Assembly (NCBI GenBank): GCA_039196965.1
Contig: JBCCUK010000001.1
Coordinates: 1-64,000 of the forward strand
Source of the DNA: CALLCD01 sp039196965
Lineage (GTDB): Bacteria > Pseudomonadota > Alphaproteobacteria > Caulobacterales > Hyphomonadaceae
Direction of reading: 5' to 3'
DNA: 64,000 nucleotides
Shown here: piece by piece, positions 1 through 8,546 of the stretch
Layout: every line of letters starts with the position of its first letter
How positions within the stretch are numbered: the first letter of the stretch is position 1
Program-made: the position numbers and the translations under genes
The notes under the pieces: model-generated
Told to the model about the DNA's origin: nothing
Database searches by the model: none
Seen by the model: only the letters and a program-made list of their open reading frames with translations

Positions 1-450
1 CTCACCGTCTACGGACAATGCGCGCCGCCCGCGAGCCCGCACCGATCCTCCTGCCACAGATAGTCCCGAGGGGAATGAGTACGGAGGTCGCCGTCATCCA
101 TGGAGCCCTGAAAGTGGAGCTTCGAACGGCGCTTAAGGCGTGGGATAGTTCCTGATCTATCCTCATATTCTATTGTCTCCGTATCGCGCCTTCGGCGCTC
201 ACATGAGACGTGCTCAGGGCTGCGGATCTGGCCCTAAAGTTCGCTTCGGAGTGCGTACAGCCTTGAGCGCGGCCTCATGGGCCGCGAAGCGGACCGGAGG
301 CAAAACCAAAGTGTCATCCCGGAAAATGCACAGCACTTATCGGGGACCTAGAAGGACACCGTGCCGTATTAGATCTGGGTCCCGGCTTCGGCGACGCTCA
401 CGCGCCCTGGCTGCGATCACAAAAATAGTATGCAAGACTTAACTAATCTC
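1..450. other. Left-edge stretch without a convincing gene
   Basis: Two plus-strand frames are open from the left edge, one to a stop near 154 and one to a TGA at 153-155. Either could be the 3' end of a gene cut by the window, but neither peptide resembles a family I know. From 156 to 450 I see no coding signal. The segment at about 311-420 contains CCGG-rich half sites (GTCATCCCGGAAAATG and GGTCCCGGCTTCGG) that resemble intergenic palindromic repeats common in alphaproteobacteria, in degenerate form. The cysNC stop codon lies just beyond. Confidence 0.2.
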
Positions 451-2355
451 TCAGTTCAGAAATCCATTTTCCTTCAGCCAGCTGATGATTTGGTCGGCGG
501 CCTCTTCGGCAGTGGCATCGACCGTATTGATGCGTATCTCCGGCTCGAGGGGTTCCTCATATGGACTGTCAATTCCGGTGAAGTTCTTAATCTCGCCGGC
601 TCTGGCCTTCTTATAGAGCCCTTTCACATCCCGTTCTTCGGCCACATTAAGCGGCGTATCGACGAAGATCTCCACATATTCGTTCTCAACCATCAGGTTT
701 CGGGCCATGCGGCGCTCGGACCGGAACGGCGAAATAAACGAGACGAGGGTAATCAGTCCGGCATCGGACATCAGCTTCGCGACATTGGAAACGCGGCGAA
801 TGTTCTCGACCCGGTCGGCGTCGGTAAAGCCGAGATCCCGGTTCAGCCCATGGCGGACATTATCTCCATCGAGCACAAATGTATGGCGGCCCATGGCATA
901 GAGCTGTTTTTGAAGGGCGTTGGCGATGGTCGATTTACCGGATCCGGAAAGCCCCGTGAACCAGAGTACAGCGGCGCGTTGGCCTTTTTGTTCGGCCAGA
1001 GCTTCGCGGTCAATGTCGAGCGCCTGCCAGTGAATATTTCCAGCGCGGCGAAGGGCGAAATCGATCAGGCCAAGGCCAACCGTATTATTGGTCAACCGGT
1101 CGATCAGAATAAAGCCGCCCATTTCCCGAATGTCATCATAGGGGTCAAAGGCAATAGGTTGCTCAAGAGACAGGGTGCAAACGCCGATCTCGTTCAGGGC
1201 AAGTGTCTTAGCCGGGCGTTGTTCCAGCGTATTAATATCTATGCCGTGTTTAGGCGCATTTATAGTCGCAGCGACGGTCTTCGCGCCGACTTTCAGAAAA
1301 TAGCGGCGACCTGGCAGCATCGCATCATCGGCCATCCAGAGGATGCGCGCCTGGAACTGGTCGGAAACTTCTGCTGGACTGTCGCCCGAAACGATCACAT
1401 CGCCTCGGGAGGAATCGATCTCATCTGAAAGTGTCAGAGTGACCGATTGACCAGCGACTGCCTCATCCAGATCGCCATCGAATGTGACAATCCGGTCGAC
1501 GGTCGATTCCTTGGCGCTTGGCAGGGTTTTGATCCGGTCGCCCGGGCGAATGGTGCCGGATGCGATCAGGCCGGAAAAGCCGCGAAAGTCGAGGTCTGGA
1601 CGATTCACCCATTGGACCGGCATGCGGAAAGGTGCGGCAGCACGCTGATCACCAACGGTCACGGTTTCAAGGTGGTTCATCAGACTGGTTCCCGAATACC
1701 AGGGCGTATTTCCGACCGGGCCGGTAATGTTGTCGCCAGCAAGGGCTGACATAGGAATCGCTGTGATCTCAATGTTCGCTGCGAGTTCTTTCGCGAACGA
1801 CTGAAAATCGGCGACGATCGTGTTGAAAACGTCCTCGGAGTAATCGACGAGATCCATCTTGTTGACGGCCAGAACAAGGCGGCGAATGCCGAGGGAGGAG
1901 ACTATAAAGGCGTGGCGGCGGGTCTGGGTCAGAATGCCCTTGCGCGCATCTATAAGAAGAATAGCAAGGTCGGCGGTCGACGCGCCGGTCGCCATGTTCC
2001 TGGTATATTGTTCGTGGCCCGGCGTGTCCGCTACGATAAATTTGCGTTTTTCAGTCGCGAAGAAGCGATAGGCGACATCGATTGTAATGCCCTGTTCGCG
2101 TTCGGCGGCGAGGCCGTCAACGAGGAGAGCAAAGTCTATATTTTCGCCCTGGGTGCCTTGCTTCTTGGAATCCTGTTCCAGCGCTTCGAGCTGATCTTCC
2201 AGAATAAGTTGTGAATCATAGAGCAGGCGGCCGATCAGTGTCGACTTGCCATCATCAACAGAACCGCAGGTGATAAAGCGCAGAAGCGACTTATTCTCGT
2301 GGGTTTCGAGATAGGTCGTGATATCGGAGGCGATGAGATCTTGCATGCGCGACAT
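451..2355 (-). CDS. cysNC: Bifunctional sulfate adenylyltransferase subunit 1 / adenylylsulfate kinase (CysN-CysC fusion)
   Basis: This protein couples GTP hydrolysis to the adenylation of sulfate by ATP (with CysD), then phosphorylates the APS product to PAPS in the cytosol. The 634 residues show an EF-Tu-like GTPase domain first: P-loop GSVDDGKST at about 31-39, then DTPGHEQ and NKMD. Beta-barrel domains follow. A C-terminal APS kinase carries its own P-loop GLSGSGKST at about 468-476 and the FISPFRSER segment near 540. Fused CysN-CysC proteins of this length are usual in alphaproteobacteria. The start overlaps the cysD stop by one base (TGATG), so the two are translationally coupled. No other sulfate assimilation gene is in the window, so the downstream use of PAPS (cysteine synthesis or sulfation) cannot be told from here. 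Confidence 0.96.
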   Translation of the reverse strand: MSRMQDLIASDITTYLETHENKSLLRFITCGSVDDGKSTLIGRLLYDSQLILEDQLEALEQDSKKQGTQGENIDFALLVDGLAAEREQGITIDVAYRFFATEKRKFIVADTPGHEQYTRNMATGASTADLAILLIDARKGILTQTRRHAFIVSSLGIRRLVLAVNKMDLVDYSEDVFNTIVADFQSFAKELAANIEITAIPMSALAGDNITGPVGNTPWYSGTSLMNHLETVTVGDQRAAAPFRMPVQWVNRPDLDFRGFSGLIASGTIRPGDRIKTLPSAKESTVDRIVTFDGDLDEAVAGQSVTLTLSDEIDSSRGDVIVSGDSPAEVSDQFQARILWMADDAMLPGRRYFLKVGAKTVAATINAPKHGIDINTLEQRPAKTLALNEIGVCTLSLEQPIAFDPYDDIREMGGFILIDRLTNNTVGLGLIDFALRRAGNIHWQALDIDREALAEQKGQRAAVLWFTGLSGSGKSTIANALQKQLYAMGRHTFVLDGDNVRHGLNRDLGFTDADRVENIRRVSNVAKLMSDAGLITLVSFISPFRSERRMARNLMVENEYVEIFVDTPLNVAEERDVKGLYKKARAGEIKNFTGIDSPYEEPLEPEIRINTVDATAEEAADQIISWLKENGFLN

Positions 2356-3290
2356 CAGAAGTATCCTTCCTGCTTTTTCTTCTCCATGGACGCTGGCTGG
2401 TCTTTATCGATGACGCGGCCTTCGCGCTCGGACGAGCTGGCAAGCAGCACTTCCTGGATGATAGAGGGGAGATCGTCGGCGTCGGATTTGGCTCCGCCGG
2501 TGAGGGGATAACAGCCGAGGGTGCGGAAGCGAACCTTCTCCATACGCGGTGTTTCGCCGGGCTTCAGCGGCATCCGGTCATCATCCACCATGATAAGGAC
2601 GCCATCACGCTCGACGACCGGCCGCTCGGCCGCGAAGTAGACGCCTGGCAATTCGATGTCCTCGCGATAAATGTACTGCCAGATGTCGAGTTCGGTCCAA
2701 TTGGAGATCGGGAAAGCACGGATTGTATGGCCGTCGCGGACGCGGGTATTGTAGAGGTTCCAAAGCTCAGGGCGCTGGTTCTTCGGATCCCAGCGGTGAC
2801 CTTCGGACCGGAAAGAAAGAATACGCTCCTTCGCTCGGGACTTTTCCTCATCGCGTCGTCCGCCACCAAAGGCGGCATCAAATCCGTGCTTGTCGAGGCC
2901 CTGGCGTAGGCTCTGGGTCAGCATGACATCGGTGTAGATCGGTGTCCCATGGCTGAACGGCGTTATGCCGTCCTCGATACCCTTTTCATTGATGTGAACG
3001 ATCAGGTCGAGATCGTACTTCTTTGCAATGGCCTCACGGAATTTGATCGTCTCGTCAAAATTCCAGGTCGTGTCTATATGCATTAGAGGAAAGGGTATTT
3101 TGCCCGGAAAAAATGCTTTGCGGGCGAGGTGCAGCATCACCGTTGAGTCTTTGCCTATAGAATAAAGCATGACCGGATTGCTGGTTTCGGCGGCGACCTC
3201 ACGAATGATATGAATGGCTTCGGCTTCAAGCCGATCGAGATGTGTCAGTTTACTCAAGGGAAATCTCTCGGATGTGAATTCGCGGGCCAT
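2355..3290 (-). CDS. cysD: Sulfate adenylyltransferase subunit 2
   Basis: CysD is the catalytic ATP-pyrophosphatase subunit of ATP sulfurylase and forms a complex with the CysN part of the next gene. The 311-residue protein starts MAREFTSERFPLSKLTHLD. It has the PP-loop YSIGKDSTVML near residue 43, the GGRRDEEKSRAKER segment and WTELDIWQYI, all hallmarks of the PAPS reductase/CysD family. Length and full-length similarity are normal. It is the first gene of a two-gene minus-strand operon. The upstream region is a 716-base AT-rich stretch that must hold the promoter and has a perfect 7-2-7 dyad about 130 bases from the start codon. Confidence 0.96.
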   Translation of the reverse strand: MAREFTSERFPLSKLTHLDRLEAEAIHIIREVAAETSNPVMLYSIGKDSTVMLHLARKAFFPGKIPFPLMHIDTTWNFDETIKFREAIAKKYDLDLIVHINEKGIEDGITPFSHGTPIYTDVMLTQSLRQGLDKHGFDAAFGGGRRDEEKSRAKERILSFRSEGHRWDPKNQRPELWNLYNTRVRDGHTIRAFPISNWTELDIWQYIYREDIELPGVYFAAERPVVERDGVLIMVDDDRMPLKPGETPRMEKVRFRTLGCYPLTGGAKSDADDLPSIIQEVLLASSSEREGRVIDKDQPASMEKKKQEGYF

Positions 3291-3422
3291 TTAGCCCGAA
3301 TGAGTGACAACGCAAATGGACAATACCTGAAAGTGACGTTCGATTTAGATTTAGTAATTCAATTGCTCTGAACTGAGACGGCCTGCAAGAAACCGTCCAT
3401 CTGAAAGCCGTAAGTTAGCGAC

Positions 3423-3438
3423 TACAGTTCAAACTGTA
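3423..3438. promoter_or_regulatory. Perfect 7-2-7 inverted repeat upstream of cysD
   Basis: The sequence TACAGTTCAAACTGTA reads as two 7-base arms around a CA centre. It lies about 130 bases before the cysD start codon in AT-rich DNA. Position and form suit a regulator binding site, possibly for a sulfur-responsive factor, but no regulator is identified and the function is inferred. Confidence 0.3.
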
Positions 3439-3811
3439 TTTAGGACTTGCCCCAAATTTGTCTTGAAGTGTTACTGTCTAACAGCATTTGGCTATATACC
3501 AAAGTGATAGAGAAAATGGTTTGTCACTACGCATTGTTACCTAATGACATGCCCGGAAGACGAAATACGATTGAAGGATGATTTGTTGCTGATTTCAAAA
3601 TCGACCCAAAATAATTTTACAAATCCTTAAATAAGACATGCTTTTATGCATGGTAGGTATGTTAATGGTGGGTTGACGTTTGATGTTTCCGCAAATGCTC
3701 AAATTTCTGGATTCATTGCTGTTTGAGATATCTCTTTCGCGAATAGTTAGTCACTGAATTTTTTGCGCTGTGCGTGCCAAATCTACTGTAGACCACCGAA
3801 CTGTCACATAA

Positions 3812-3844
3812 ATGAACGGTTGTTCATGATGAATATCTGTTCAT
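3812..3844. promoter_or_regulatory. Tandem 16-base dyads, putative double operator
   Basis: Two perfect inverted repeats of the same length and outline follow each other with one base between: ATGAACGGTTGTTCAT (3812-3827, 6-4-6) and ATGAATATCTGTTCAT (3829-3844, 5-6-5). They share ATGAA at the left and GTTCAT at the right, so they look like two copies of one operator with a 17-base period. They sit about 165 bases upstream of the small gene at 4007. The shape is typical for sites of dimeric helix-turn-helix regulators such as the TetR or MarR families. The regulator is not identified. Confidence 0.45.
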
Positions 3845-4006
3845 TATTGTAACAGTTTTGAGTCAGATTTTATTTTTTTGCTTGCCGACCCAGTCTGATT
3901 CCACCATGTCGGGATGGCAGTTGGACAGAATAAGTCCGCGCATCGGAAGGGCAGGTTGAGCGGCAAGGGCGTCGCTCACTCTACTAATTGAGACCTGGAG
4001 TGTAGA

Positions 4007-4261
4007 ATGGCTAATGACTGGTGTACCGAAGACGGCGCAAAGCGCCTCAAGCAAAAAATCGAGCAGTATTGGACGGAGCGTGGTTACGAGGTCGATGTCG
4101 ATCTTGTAGATGCATGCTTCATCGCTGCGATGCGGTCGGCTCGGACCGATGTGCGTAGCAACATGGTGAACGGGATGCCTCGGAGACGTGTTGTCGCCGA
4201 TGAACGCGCCTCGCGTAGATCTTACACGCTCGAAAAATCGCGCGAAGCTGTGGCAGCATAA
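4007..4261 (+). CDS. Conserved small alphaproteobacterial protein of unknown function
   Basis: The 84-residue product begins MANDWCTEDGAKRLKQKIEQ and contains WTERGYEVDVDLVDACFIAAMRS and DVRSNMVNGMPRR. I recall small alphaproteobacterial proteins with the same outline (W-x-T-E-D-G-A at the start, a V-R-S-N-x-x-N-G-x-P stretch near the end), but no biochemical role is known to me. It has no signal peptide or membrane segment and looks cytosolic. A CTGGAG stretch just upstream could be the ribosome site. The last 40 bases overlap the 3' end of gph on the other strand, an unusually long convergent overlap. The tandem dyads at 3812-3844 are the only candidate control sites upstream. Confidence 0.7.
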   Translation: MANDWCTEDGAKRLKQKIEQYWTERGYEVDVDLVDACFIAAMRSARTDVRSNMVNGMPRRRVVADERASRRSYTLEKSREAVAA

Positions 4262-4956
4262 GCTTCGATTGTGCTGATGACGAGAGTGGTGGTCAAACCA
4301 CCAAAGTCATCTATTGTAGTGCGATATGCTGGTGGTTCGGCTAAGATAGGCCCATAACCAAACCGGCAGAGAATGAAGGGCAGTCCCGCACCATGGGCTG
4401 CCCTTTCATCTGTCACGCTATCCCCAATCATGATTGCGTTCTGCAAGTGTCCGCCGGCACGGCTCACTGCCTCAATGATATGTCCCGGATCAGGTTTGCG
4501 ATTTGGCACACTGTCTGCGCCGACAATTGATGCGAAGCGATCTGTAAGGCCTAGTACCCGTAACAGTTCTTCGGCGAGTACCTGCTTCTTGTTGGTACAG
4601 ACACACAAAGTGGCTCCGGCCTCGGCAAGTTGTGTGAGAACGTCTTCGCAACCTTTATACGGTCTGCTTTCAATCGCGATATTCTGAACATAATAGTCAA
4701 GGAAGACGTCGAACATAGCATCGATATCCTGCTTGGTTACATCCGCACCTTGGTGAGCAAGGCCCGCTTCAATCATCGCGCGGGCACCTGATCCGACAAG
4801 ATCCGAAACGGCCATATCCGGCACGCCTCGAAGCCCGGCTCCAATTAGAGCATGGTTCAGCGCGCGAACGAGGTCGGGAGCCGTGTGTACAAGTGTCCCG
4901 TCCAGATCGAAAATGATCGTGAATGATCGAAGAGGCTGTGATGATGGGTCGGTCAT
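4222..4956 (-). CDS. gph: Phosphoglycolate phosphatase (HAD family)
   Basis: This cytosolic HAD-family phosphatase hydrolyses 2-phosphoglycolate, a by-product of DNA repair and of oxygenase side reactions. The 244-residue reading starts at MTDPSSQPLRSFTIIFDLDG, preceded by a good ribosome site (TGGAG, six bases before the ATG). The open frame extends further upstream, but the added residues have no family resemblance. HAD motif I is FDLDGTLVHT. Motif II is CTNKKQ. Motif III/IV is RKPDPGHI followed by MIGDSVTDERAA. It is divergent from glmU with 96 bases between start codons. Substrate specificity inside this HAD subgroup is inferred from sequence only. Confidence 0.88.
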   Translation of the reverse strand: MTDPSSQPLRSFTIIFDLDGTLVHTAPDLVRALNHALIGAGLRGVPDMAVSDLVGSGARAMIEAGLAHQGADVTKQDIDAMFDVFLDYYVQNIAIESRPYKGCEDVLTQLAEAGATLCVCTNKKQVLAEELLRVLGLTDRFASIVGADSVPNRKPDPGHIIEAVSRAGGHLQNAIMIGDSVTDERAAHGAGLPFILCRFGYGPILAEPPAYRTTIDDFGGLTTTLVISTIEAYAATASRDFSSV

Positions 4957-5052
4957 ATCTGCTCCATTTAAGTCGCCGCAAGATACTTGTGGGGGCTCGC
5001 AAATCGCACCTGTATGGTTTAGGCCCTTTGCCAGCAAGAAACGAGGCTCTTT

Positions 5053-6420
5053 ATGACAGTACGGGCAGCGGTGATTCTGGCGGCGGGACAGGGAACACGT
5101 ATGCGCTCGGCGCTTCCGAAGGTCCTTCATCCCATTGGCGGCAAGCCTGTGCTCGATCATACCATCGCGCTGGCGCAGGAGCTCGGGTGTGCGCTGGTAC
5201 AATGTGTGGTCTCGCCGAGATCCGAGGATCTGAAGTCCCATGTGACGGAGGCGCTCGGGCCGGATGGATTGGTAGTCCAGAACGAGCCATTGGGCACGGC
5301 CCACGCGGTATTGTCCGCTCGAGACATGCTGGCCGATCATGATGGTCATCTGATTGTGCTTTATGGAGACAGTCCGCTCATTCGATCCGAGACAATTGAA
5401 GCACTGTTCAGCGAATTGGAAACCGGTGCAGATTTGGGCGTGCTGGGATTCGAGGCTGAGGAGCCGGGGATGTATGGCCGTTTGATCACCGGCGCGAACG
5501 GAGATCTTGAGGCGATTGTAGAGGCAAGGGATGCAACGCCAGAACAGCTGTCTGTTCGATTATGCAATTCCGGCGTGATGGCGGGTGACGCCCGCACCGT
5601 GTTGCGGCTCCTGGACAAGGTCGACAACAAGAATGCCAAAGGTGAATACTATCTTACAGATCTTGTCGGCCTCGCGCGAGCAGAGGGGCTTGTCTGCCGC
5701 GCGGTGGTTGCCGATGAGGCGGAGCTTATGGGGTGTGATACTCGGGCCGATCTCGCTGCAGCAGAAGCCGTTTTTCAAGGGTGGGCACGACAGGCTGCTC
5801 TGGAGGCCGGGGTCACGCTGATCGATCCGGCAACTGTCTGGTTCAGCCATGATACGGAGCTTGGCGAGGATGTGACGGTTGAACCCAATGTGGTCTTCGG
5901 TCTCGCGGTTCGTGTTGGTCAGGGCACCGTTATAAAGGCTTTCAGCCATATTGAAGGTGCAGTGATTGGTGAGAATTGTAGCATTGGCCCACACGCGCGC
6001 CTGCGTCCCGGAACGGAACTCAAAGCCGGGGTCAAGATCGGCAATTTTGTCGAGGTAAAAAAAACCGTGATGGGCGAAGGATCAAAGGCGAGCCATCTCT
6101 CCTATCTTGGCGACGGTATTATTGGTGCAAATGTAAATCTCGGGGCGGGAACGATCTTCTGCAACTATGACGGCTATTTCAAATATCAGACGAATATTGA
6201 AGATGGTGCCTTCGTCGGATCGAACGCCGCACTTGTCGCGCCCATTACCATCGGAAAGGACGCTTTTGTGGGCTCTGGCAGTGTGGTGACTGAAGATGTA
6301 GCGAGCGGGTCCCTCGCCATTGGCCGCGCGCGTCAGACTGGCAAGGATGGCTGGGCAACGACATTTCACGCCGAAATGGCGGCACGGAAGAAAGAAGAGA
6401 AGAAAACCAAAAAAGGCTAG
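5053..6420 (+). CDS. glmU: Bifunctional GlcNAc-1-P uridyltransferase / GlcN-1-P acetyltransferase
   Basis: GlmU makes UDP-N-acetylglucosamine, the precursor of peptidoglycan and lipopolysaccharide, in two steps: acetylation of GlcN-1-P, then uridylylation. The N-terminal nucleotidyltransferase half carries LAAGQGTRMRSALPKVLH near residue 9 and LYGDSPLI at about 103. The C-terminal half has the left-handed beta-helix hexapeptide repeats (for example NCSIGPHARLRPG, SHLSYLGDG, GAGTIFCNYDGYFKY). Its length of 455 is normal. Four bases separate its stop from rpiA, so the two are co-transcribed. Confidence 0.97.
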   Translation: MTVRAAVILAAGQGTRMRSALPKVLHPIGGKPVLDHTIALAQELGCALVQCVVSPRSEDLKSHVTEALGPDGLVVQNEPLGTAHAVLSARDMLADHDGHLIVLYGDSPLIRSETIEALFSELETGADLGVLGFEAEEPGMYGRLITGANGDLEAIVEARDATPEQLSVRLCNSGVMAGDARTVLRLLDKVDNKNAKGEYYLTDLVGLARAEGLVCRAVVADEAELMGCDTRADLAAAEAVFQGWARQAALEAGVTLIDPATVWFSHDTELGEDVTVEPNVVFGLAVRVGQGTVIKAFSHIEGAVIGENCSIGPHARLRPGTELKAGVKIGNFVEVKKTVMGEGSKASHLSYLGDGIIGANVNLGAGTIFCNYDGYFKYQTNIEDGAFVGSNAALVAPITIGKDAFVGSGSVVTEDVASGSLAIGRARQTGKDGWATTFHAEMAARKKEEKKTKKG

Positions 6421-6423
6421 GCT

Positions 6424-7122
6424 ATGGGTGCTGAACTCGAAAAGCGGAATGCGGCGATCGCTGCGATGGAGTGGGTTGAGGACGGGATGACCCTCGGCCT
6501 CGGCACAGGATCGACGGCAAAACACTTCGTGGAACTTCTGGCCGACGAGGTGGCAGACGGTCTGGTCGTGCGCGGTGTTCCGACCAGCGAAGACACAAAG
6601 CGGCTCGCCGTCGCCCACGGTGTTCCCCTATTGGATATCGATCAGGTCGAACAAATCCATCTTACCGTGGACGGTGCCGATGAAGTCGATGAGGCCGGCG
6701 CGCTTATCAAAGGCGGCGGTGCCGCGCTCCTCTGGGAGAAGATCATTGCCGACGCCTCCGACCATATGATTGTCGTGGCAGATCCATCGAAACAGGTAGA
6801 GCGATTGGGGGTCTTTCCGCTGCCGGTTGAGGTTGTCCCGTTTGGTTTCACTATTACGGCCAAGAAAGTGTTCGACGCCTTGCAGGCTTCCGGTATCGAA
6901 AGGCCCAGGGTCAAGCTGCGCGAAGGAGAAGGCCAGCGACCGCTCCTGACCGACAGCGGGCACTATATTCTCGACTGTCACTGCAAACGTATTCCGGACA
7001 CTGAAGCAACAGCAGCGCGGCTCTCCAGCGTGCCAGGGGTCGTTGAGCACGGGCTTTTCATTTCCGTTGCCAGAACTGTGATCATCGGCAACGAAGACGG
7101 CGCGACCGTGTTCGAGTATTAG
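6424..7122 (+). CDS. rpiA: Ribose-5-phosphate isomerase A
   Basis: RpiA interconverts ribose 5-phosphate and ribulose 5-phosphate in the pentose phosphate pathway. The 232-residue protein has the family signatures GLGTGSTAKHFVELL, DGADEVDEAGALIKGGGAALLWEKI and ADPSKQVERLGVFPLPVEVV, covering the phosphate-binding loop and catalytic acid and lysine regions. It lies four bases after glmU and 44 bases before gor. The three genes read in one direction and probably form one transcript that links sugar phosphate and NADPH-dependent redox functions. Confidence 0.96.
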   Translation: MGAELEKRNAAIAAMEWVEDGMTLGLGTGSTAKHFVELLADEVADGLVVRGVPTSEDTKRLAVAHGVPLLDIDQVEQIHLTVDGADEVDEAGALIKGGGAALLWEKIIADASDHMIVVADPSKQVERLGVFPLPVEVVPFGFTITAKKVFDALQASGIERPRVKLREGEGQRPLLTDSGHYILDCHCKRIPDTEATAARLSSVPGVVEHGLFISVARTVIIGNEDGATVFEY

Positions 7123-7166
7123 CGCGCAAGAACACAACCATCCGGGCCGGCTGAGGACAGAAAATA

Positions 7167-8543
7167 ATGGCGCATGACTTCGATCTATTCGTAATTGGTG
7201 GCGGCTCCGGCGGAGTCAGGGCGGCTCGGATTGCAGCCCAGTCCGGCGCTAAGGTTGGCCTTGCTGAAGAGTACCGCATGGGGGGCACTTGCGTGATCCG
7301 CGGCTGTGTGCCGAAGAAGTTGATGGTCTATGCCAGCGGCTTCAAGAAGGGGTTCAAGGATGCCGAGGGCTTCGGCTGGTCAGTCGGCGAAACGTCCTAT
7401 GATCATTCGAAATGCATGACGGCAATCGCCGATGAAGTCTCTCGGCTGTCAGGGCTTTATATGTCCGGCCAACAAAATGCCGGTGTGACTGTTTTTGAAG
7501 AACGCGCCGAGCTCACGGGTCCGAACAGCATAAAACTGAAATCGTCTGGTAAGGAGATTAGTGCCGAGCGTATTCTGGTGGCTACAGGTGGAATGCCCTG
7601 GCGACCGGACCAGGATGAGCTGCCGGGGGTTGAGCGGACAATTACCTCAAATGAGGTTTTCGACTTGCGGGAATTGCCAGAGCATATCGTCATCGCTGGT
7701 GGTGGATACATCGCTGTGGAGTTCGCCCATGTCTTTGCCGGGCTTGGGGCGGAGACAACGCTTGTCTATCGTAAAGATTTGGTCCTGCGTGGTTTTGATA
7801 AGGATGTGCGCGAGAAGGTACAAGCTGATCTCGTCGCCGCCGGCGTCAATGTGATTACAAATACGATCTTCCAGTCGATTACCGATAGCGGGCTGAATGG
7901 CCGCCCGCACCGCGTTGCTCTGGCTAACGGGGAGACACTGGACGCTTCTGTCATCATGATGGCCGTTGGGCGTCGTCCGAATACGGATGGGCTTGGCTGC
8001 GAAGCTGCTGGTGTAGAGCTTGGCCGAGGCGGAGAGATTAAGGTTGATGGGCAGTCGCGGACAAATGTGCCGAGTATCTGGGCGGTAGGCGATGTCACCG
8101 ACCGGGTGCAATTGACGCCCGTTGCTATCCGCGAGGGCCATGCTTTTGCCGATACCGAGTTCAACAACAGGCCGTGGTCCATGGACCATGACGATATTCC
8201 GACGGCGGTGTTTACCCAGCCTGAAGTTGGCACGGTGGGTTTGTCAGAAGAAAACGCGCGGGAGAAGTTCGGCGATGACATCGACATTTATCGTACGACA
8301 TTCCGGCCAATGAAGAATACGATATCCGGTAGTGAGACCCGCGTGTTGATGAAGCTTGTGGTCCGTGCGTCCGATGACCGGATGCTCGGTGTACATATTG
8401 TCAGTCCCGATGCTGCCGAAATGATTCAGACCGCCGGGATCGCGATCAAAATGGGCGCGACAAAGGCTGACTTTGACCGAACATGCGCCTTGCATCCGTC
8501 TACTGCAGAAGAACTGGTGACGATGCGGGAGAAGGTCGCCTGA
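7167..8543 (+). CDS. gor: Glutathione-disulfide reductase
   Basis: This FAD-dependent enzyme reduces oxidised glutathione with NADPH in the cytosol. The 458-residue protein shows the N-terminal FAD fold (VIGGGSGGVRAARIAAQ), the redox-active disulfide in GGTCVIRGCVPKKLM, a second nucleotide-binding motif (IVIAGGGYIAVEFAHVFAG) and the C-terminal dimer interface with the catalytic His-Pro in CALHPSTAEE. GCVPKK places it with glutathione reductases rather than dihydrolipoamide dehydrogenases. It ends three bases before the stop of a convergent glutathione transferase-like gene, so both strands here serve glutathione chemistry. Confidence 0.95.
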   Translation: MAHDFDLFVIGGGSGGVRAARIAAQSGAKVGLAEEYRMGGTCVIRGCVPKKLMVYASGFKKGFKDAEGFGWSVGETSYDHSKCMTAIADEVSRLSGLYMSGQQNAGVTVFEERAELTGPNSIKLKSSGKEISAERILVATGGMPWRPDQDELPGVERTITSNEVFDLRELPEHIVIAGGGYIAVEFAHVFAGLGAETTLVYRKDLVLRGFDKDVREKVQADLVAAGVNVITNTIFQSITDSGLNGRPHRVALANGETLDASVIMMAVGRRPNTDGLGCEAAGVELGRGGEIKVDGQSRTNVPSIWAVGDVTDRVQLTPVAIREGHAFADTEFNNRPWSMDHDDIPTAVFTQPEVGTVGLSEENAREKFGDDIDIYRTTFRPMKNTISGSETRVLMKLVVRASDDRMLGVHIVSPDAAEMIQTAGIAIKMGATKADFDRTCALHPSTAEELVTMREKVA

Positions 8544-8546
8544 TTG

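Larger units (their letters stand above)
3291..4006. other. AT-rich gene-free regulatory stretch
   Basis: These 716 bases lie between the divergent cysD and small-protein genes and are visibly AT-richer than the flanking coding DNA. I find no open frame with codon use or family resemblance that would support a gene. The stretch holds three perfect inverted repeats (3423-3438, 3812-3827 and 3829-3844), annotated separately. It must include the cysD promoter and that of the gene at 4007. A small RNA in the middle part cannot be excluded. Confidence 0.5.

Noticed and set aside
173..442. Open frame of 89 codons on the plus strand near the left edge
   Set aside because: Very Arg/Ser-rich translation without family likeness, probable by-product of GC-rich repeat DNA.
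430..1428. Long plus-strand frame across cysNC
   Set aside because: Lies entirely antisense within the well-supported cysNC gene and has no family resemblance.
3812..3827. LexA (SOS) box
   Set aside because: The outline GAAC-N4-GTTC is the Gram-positive type. Alphaproteobacterial LexA uses a direct GTTC-N7-GTTC repeat, which is not present, and the neighbour gene has no repair link.
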